Assembly: GCA_937873255.1 (NCBI GenBank)
Contig: CALMVM010000166.1
Coordinates: 1 to 9,239 of the forward strand
Source of the DNA: an uncultured Verrucomicrobiota bacterium
GTDB taxonomy: Bacteria > Verrucomicrobiota > Verrucomicrobiia > Chthoniobacterales > SZAS-18
Reading direction: 5' to 3'
Length of the DNA stretch: 9,239 nucleotides
Below are positions 6,791-9,239 of the stretch, piece after piece; positions within the stretch are counted from its first letter, which is position 1, and every line of letters starts with the position of its first letter. A program made the translations under genes and the position numbers. The notes beneath the pieces are model-generated. The model was not told the DNA's origin, searched no databases, and saw only the letters and a list, made by a program, of their open reading frames with translations.

Positions 6791-7012
6791 GCATCCTCTT
6801 TCTGGAGGGACCCGGTGGTTCATTGCAAACGCATCTAAACGTTGAGCAGCCGAAAAGAGATAAGCGTCGTCCCAACTCGCGCGCTTGAGGCGGCATCGTA
6901 ATGAAATGCGTATGCATCGCCTAGCGTGACGCTTGCGGCGGATTTTCACTTCCTTCCCATGCCTGATAACCCAACGATGAAATCGGCCCAGATGATCCTG
7001 CCACGATAGAGT

Positions 7013-7036
7013 GGTTCTCCCGCACTTTGTGTGGAA
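7013..7036 (+). repeat. Left terminal inverted repeat of the ISL3 element
   Basis: The 24 bases beginning GGTTCTCCCGCACTTTG are exactly complementary to 8713-8736. The transposase ATG lies 17 bases inside. Confidence 0.9.
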
Positions 7037-7052
7037 GTGAGGATGGTAGAGG

Positions 7053-8790
7053 ATGAACACTTTTCATCTGCTGCCCGGCTGTCGGATTGAGCGCACCCAC
7101 CAGATCAGCCCGTCAGGCTTGCAACTACAGGCACAGGGCGTGCGTGGTGGCGCACGTTGTCCGGCTTGTGGGGTGTGGAGCGAGGCGGGCCACGGCCGCT
7201 ACCTGCGCCATCCTGCCGATCTGCCTTTGCTGGGACGTTCCGTACAGATCGCTTTGCGCGTGCGTCGTTTTCGCTGCCACAACGCCGACTGTGCCTGCCG
7301 TACCTTCGCCGAACGTCTGCCCGGTTTGATCGCGGCGTACGCACGACGAACCCGGCGACTGGCGGCGGCGCAGAGTGCCGTGGCGGTGGCCTTGGGCGGC
7401 GAGGCGGGTGCACGGCTGCTGCCGCGGCTGGCGATGGCCACCAGCGCCGACACGCTTTTGCGCTCGGTGCGCGCCTTGCCGCTGCCCGCCACGCCGACGC
7501 CGGTCGCCCTGGGCGTGGACGATTGGGCGTTCAAGCGCGGGAACACCTACGGCACCCTGCTTGTGGATCTGGAGAGCCGTCGCACAGTGGACTTGCTGCC
7601 GGACCGGCGGGCCGAGACCTTAGCCGCTTGGCTGCGCCCGCGCCGCCGTAAGATCAAGGTGGTGGCGCGTGACCGCTCCAGCGAGTTCGCGCGCGGCGTG
7701 AACCTGGGTGCACGCGGTGCCGTGCAGGTCGCCGACCGCTGGCACCTGCTCCAGAACACCCGTGAGATGCTCACGCGCTGGCTCTGCGGCGTGTATGGGC
7801 GGCTGCGTCGATTGCCCTCAATGGTGATGACCTCTGCGCCACGCAAAAGGGGGGCGTGCCCGTGCCTTCCCACGCGCCAGAACCACGCAGGCAACTTCCG
7901 CCGCCAGCCAGGCACGCTCGCTGGCACGTTATCAGGAAGTCCGTCGTCGCCACATCGCCGGAGAGTCACTGCGTGCCATCAAAAAAGCCACCGGTCTGGC
8001 ACGGGCCACGGTGCGCCGCTTCGCCCGCGCCGAGAGCTTCCCCGAACGCGCTGTGCGCGCGCCGGGACCAAGCAGGCTTGATGCGTTCATCCCCTGGTTG
8101 GAAGAACAACTGATTTCCGGGCGTGAGAACGCCTCGGCCCTCTACCGGGAGTTGCGCGAACGTGGCTATCCAGGTGGCAGCCGGCAGGTGCACAAGTGGG
8201 TGCAGACCCAGCGTGTCACCCCGGCGAAAACCACGCCGCCTTGCCGACGCGACCTGCCACCCGTGCCGGGGCAAGCCGCCGCTTCGTCGCGGGCCTCGCC
8301 GCGGCAGCTGGCTTGGCTGCTGCTCCAGCCCGCGGCCAAGCTCGACGCGGCGCAGAAGGCCACGGTCGCCCAGATCGAACAGGATCGGGAAGTCAGAATA
8401 GCCGGTGGGTTGGCGCGCCGCTTCACCGCCCTCGTGCGGGCCAGCGGCGTGGCACACCGCCGCTCGGTCGTCTCACGACTGGCGACCCTGCGGCGGTGGC
8501 TGGACCGGGCAAAAACCTGCGGTGTGCCGGCTCTGCAGACCTTCGCCACCGGCGTGCAGCAGGACCTCGCTTCCATCGAAGCCGCCTTGACCACCAGTTG
8601 GAGCAACGGGCAGACCGAAGGCCACGTCAACAAGCTCAAACTGCTCAAACGCCAGATGTACGGACGCGCCCGGTTCGATCTGCTGCGCCGTCGCCTGCTC
8701 CTCGCCTCGTCGTTCCACACAAAGTGCGGGAGAACCTCAAAACCGACGCAAGATCAGACAGGCGTTTTGCTGCCGTTCTTCTTTTTGTAG
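7053..8790 (+). pseudogene. ISL3-family transposase, disrupted by a frame change
   Basis: The first part runs from ATG 7053 (AGTGAGG about 10 bases upstream). Zinc-binding cysteines are Cys36, Cys39, Cys75, Cys80 and Cys82. The catalytic-core motifs follow: GVDDWAFKRG (Asp156/157), VVARDRSSE and VQVADRWHLLQN (Asp228). Family similarity in this frame ends near 7845. It continues one frame over from about 7855 (GRARAFPRARTTQ, ARYQEVRRRHIAGESLRAIKKATGL, a helix-turn-helix-like stretch) to the catalytic Glu codon at 8617 (QTEGHVNKLK) and KRQMYGRARFDLLRRR. The original frame stops at 8079-8081, and the second frame has stops before 7831, so the switch must fall between about 7831 and 7858, most simply at the A4G6 run 7845-7854. 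The second frame ends at 8788-8790, 54 bases outside the element. A sequencing error or transcript slippage could also explain the break. Confidence 0.85.
8713..8736 (-). repeat. Right terminal inverted repeat of the ISL3 element
   Basis: This is the exact inverted copy of 7013-7036. The transposase reading frame passes through it without a stop, coding SFHTKCGRT. Confidence 0.9.
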
Positions 8791-9180
8791 CCGTCGTTGC
8801 CCGCGCGGCCACCGCTCTCCTTGGGGGGGCTCCGCACGGTGCGTCCGTCAAAAATGGCTGCGCTCGGCTCGGGTTCCCGGTTCTGCGTCAGGCGCACCGG
8901 CACGCGCCGGTCGTGGCACATGGCTGCGCAGACGCCCGCCTTGATCCAGCGTTGGCCCTGTGGACAAACCATCTTCCACGGTGGCAGGCCTTGCGGCAGC
9001 CCACGCCCCGGGCAGCCCGCCCACGCCACGGAGCGCAAGCCGTTGAACACCTTCGCGCGGAGGGTGAACGCGTCGACCGCAATCCTCGGGTGGAAGACGA
9101 AGGCAGGGAACCACCAAAAACCCTCTCTTCGTCGCTGACCTCCTTCGGGTAAGCTTGACGCGCTGGCTGCTCAATCAGCC
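8757..9180 (-). pseudogene. Decayed N-terminal part of an IS5-family transposase
   Basis: Three successive minus-strand frames reconstruct a known IS5-family pattern. QAYPKEVSDEE (about 9157-9125) matches the usual AYPTDVSDEEW opening. VVPCLRLPPEDCGRRVHPPRE (about 9114-9052) matches the next segment, and VFNGLRSVAWAGCP onward (from 9050) continues through LPPWKMV, QRWIKAGV, SAAIFDGRT and GNDGYKKKNGSK. At least two frameshifts (near 9125 and 9051) and a stop at 8756-8754 have inactivated it. The similarity ends about 20 bases from the outer end of the ISL3 element, so the C-terminal half with the final catalytic Glu is missing. I found no counterpart to the left of the ISL3 element. Confidence 0.75.
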
Positions 9181-9239
9181 AACAACCCGCCCCGCCATCA
9201 TGTCGGTTCATAACAAGCTCCAGGCTTTCATGACGCCGC
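9181..9239. other. Right edge, probable upstream part of the IS5 remnant
   Basis: On the minus strand this lies ahead of the first recognisable IS5 transposase residues and may contain the element's terminal repeat. I cannot define an inverted repeat because the other end of the element is absent. Confidence 0.3.

Larger units (their letters stand above)
6676..7012. other. Non-coding interval between the patatin operon and the ISL3 element
   Basis: I see no convincing gene in these 337 bases. An open frame on the minus strand runs through from the IS end into the patatin region, but its translation is low-complexity Arg-rich text in the wrong frame for the patatin. The interval holds a perfect 12-base palindrome GGCACGCGTGCC (6775-6786), an interrupted palindrome AGCGT-G-ACGCT (6923-6933), the weak promoter candidate, and a tRNA-like pairing at 6721-6790. 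None of it resembles the missing half of the IS5 transposase found on the other side of the ISL3 element. Confidence 0.6.
7013..8736 (+). mobile_element. ISL3-family insertion sequence
   Basis: The element is about 1,724 bp, bounded by 24-base perfect terminal inverted repeats starting GGTTCTCCCGCACTTTG. It contains one transposase gene of the ISL3 type (N-terminal zinc-binding segment, VDDWA and VADRWHLL motifs, C-terminal KRQMYGRA). The bases flanking the two ends (GATAGAGT on the left, TCAAAACC on the right) do not match, although the family normally leaves an 8-bp duplication. The transposase is frame-disrupted, so the copy is probably immobile unless helped in trans. Confidence 0.88.

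Noticed and set aside
5726..7060. 444-codon minus-strand open frame spanning the IS end and the start of the patatin gene
   Set aside because: It overlaps the patatin gene in another frame, begins inside the IS terminal repeat and has Arg/His-rich composition without motifs.
7845..7854. Programmed -1 frameshift site in the ISL3 transposase
   Set aside because: A -1 shift from the first frame leads into a frame without transposase similarity; the continuation needs +1.
1..9239. CRISPR arrays, rRNA and tandem repeats
   Set aside because: I saw no regularly spaced direct repeats and no rRNA-like conserved segments anywhere in the window.

Overview
The window is GC-rich bacterial DNA. Codon and amino-acid style (many Arg, Ala and Gly) and the two insertion-sequence families suggest a high-GC Gram-negative, perhaps Pseudomonadota. 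The sequence contains no taxonomic marker, so this is a weak inference. It divides into two parts: a compact four-gene block read entirely on the minus strand (about 6675 down to 1 and beyond the left edge), and an insertion-sequence scar on the right (about 7013 to 9239).

The minus-strand block, in transcription order: (1) 6675-4780, a 631-residue patatin-like phospholipase with intact catalytic motifs and a long C-terminal half that I read as a degenerate phospholipase-D-like region followed by a ParB/sulfiredoxin-like domain; (2) 4767-4069, a 232-residue protein starting at TTG only 12 bases after the patatin stop, with three spaced motifs resembling a divergent archaeo-eukaryotic primase (AEP) fold; (3) after a 104-base gap with promoter-like sequence, 3964-1382, an 860-residue multi-pass membrane protein whose alpha/beta-hydrolase core is split by about ten membrane segments; (4) 15 bases further on, 1366 to beyond the left edge, a probable lipoprotein that is another alpha/beta hydrolase.

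Three separate predicted serine acyl-hydrolases in a row, placed for cytoplasm, membrane and envelope, with a nucleic-acid-flavoured partner (AEP-like, ParB-like) beside the patatin, make the block a candidate for an undescribed lipid-targeting conflict or defence-type system. Genes 1 and 2 are probably translationally tight partners. Genes 3 and 4 may be a second transcription unit. The system-level function is inference; the catalytic motifs are read directly.

The 6676-7012 interval holds no convincing gene. It carries several short palindromes, a weak promoter candidate just ahead of the patatin gene, and a tRNA-like T-arm plus acceptor pairing. To the right is an ISL3-family element (7013-8736) with 24-bp perfect terminal inverted repeats. 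Its transposase is broken by a frame change at an A4G6 run, and I see no 8-bp target duplication. Immediately beyond it is a decayed, three-frame remnant of an IS5-family transposase on the minus strand, which reaches at least to about 9180. The right flank is therefore an IS graveyard, as expected at the edge of a mobile or accessory region.
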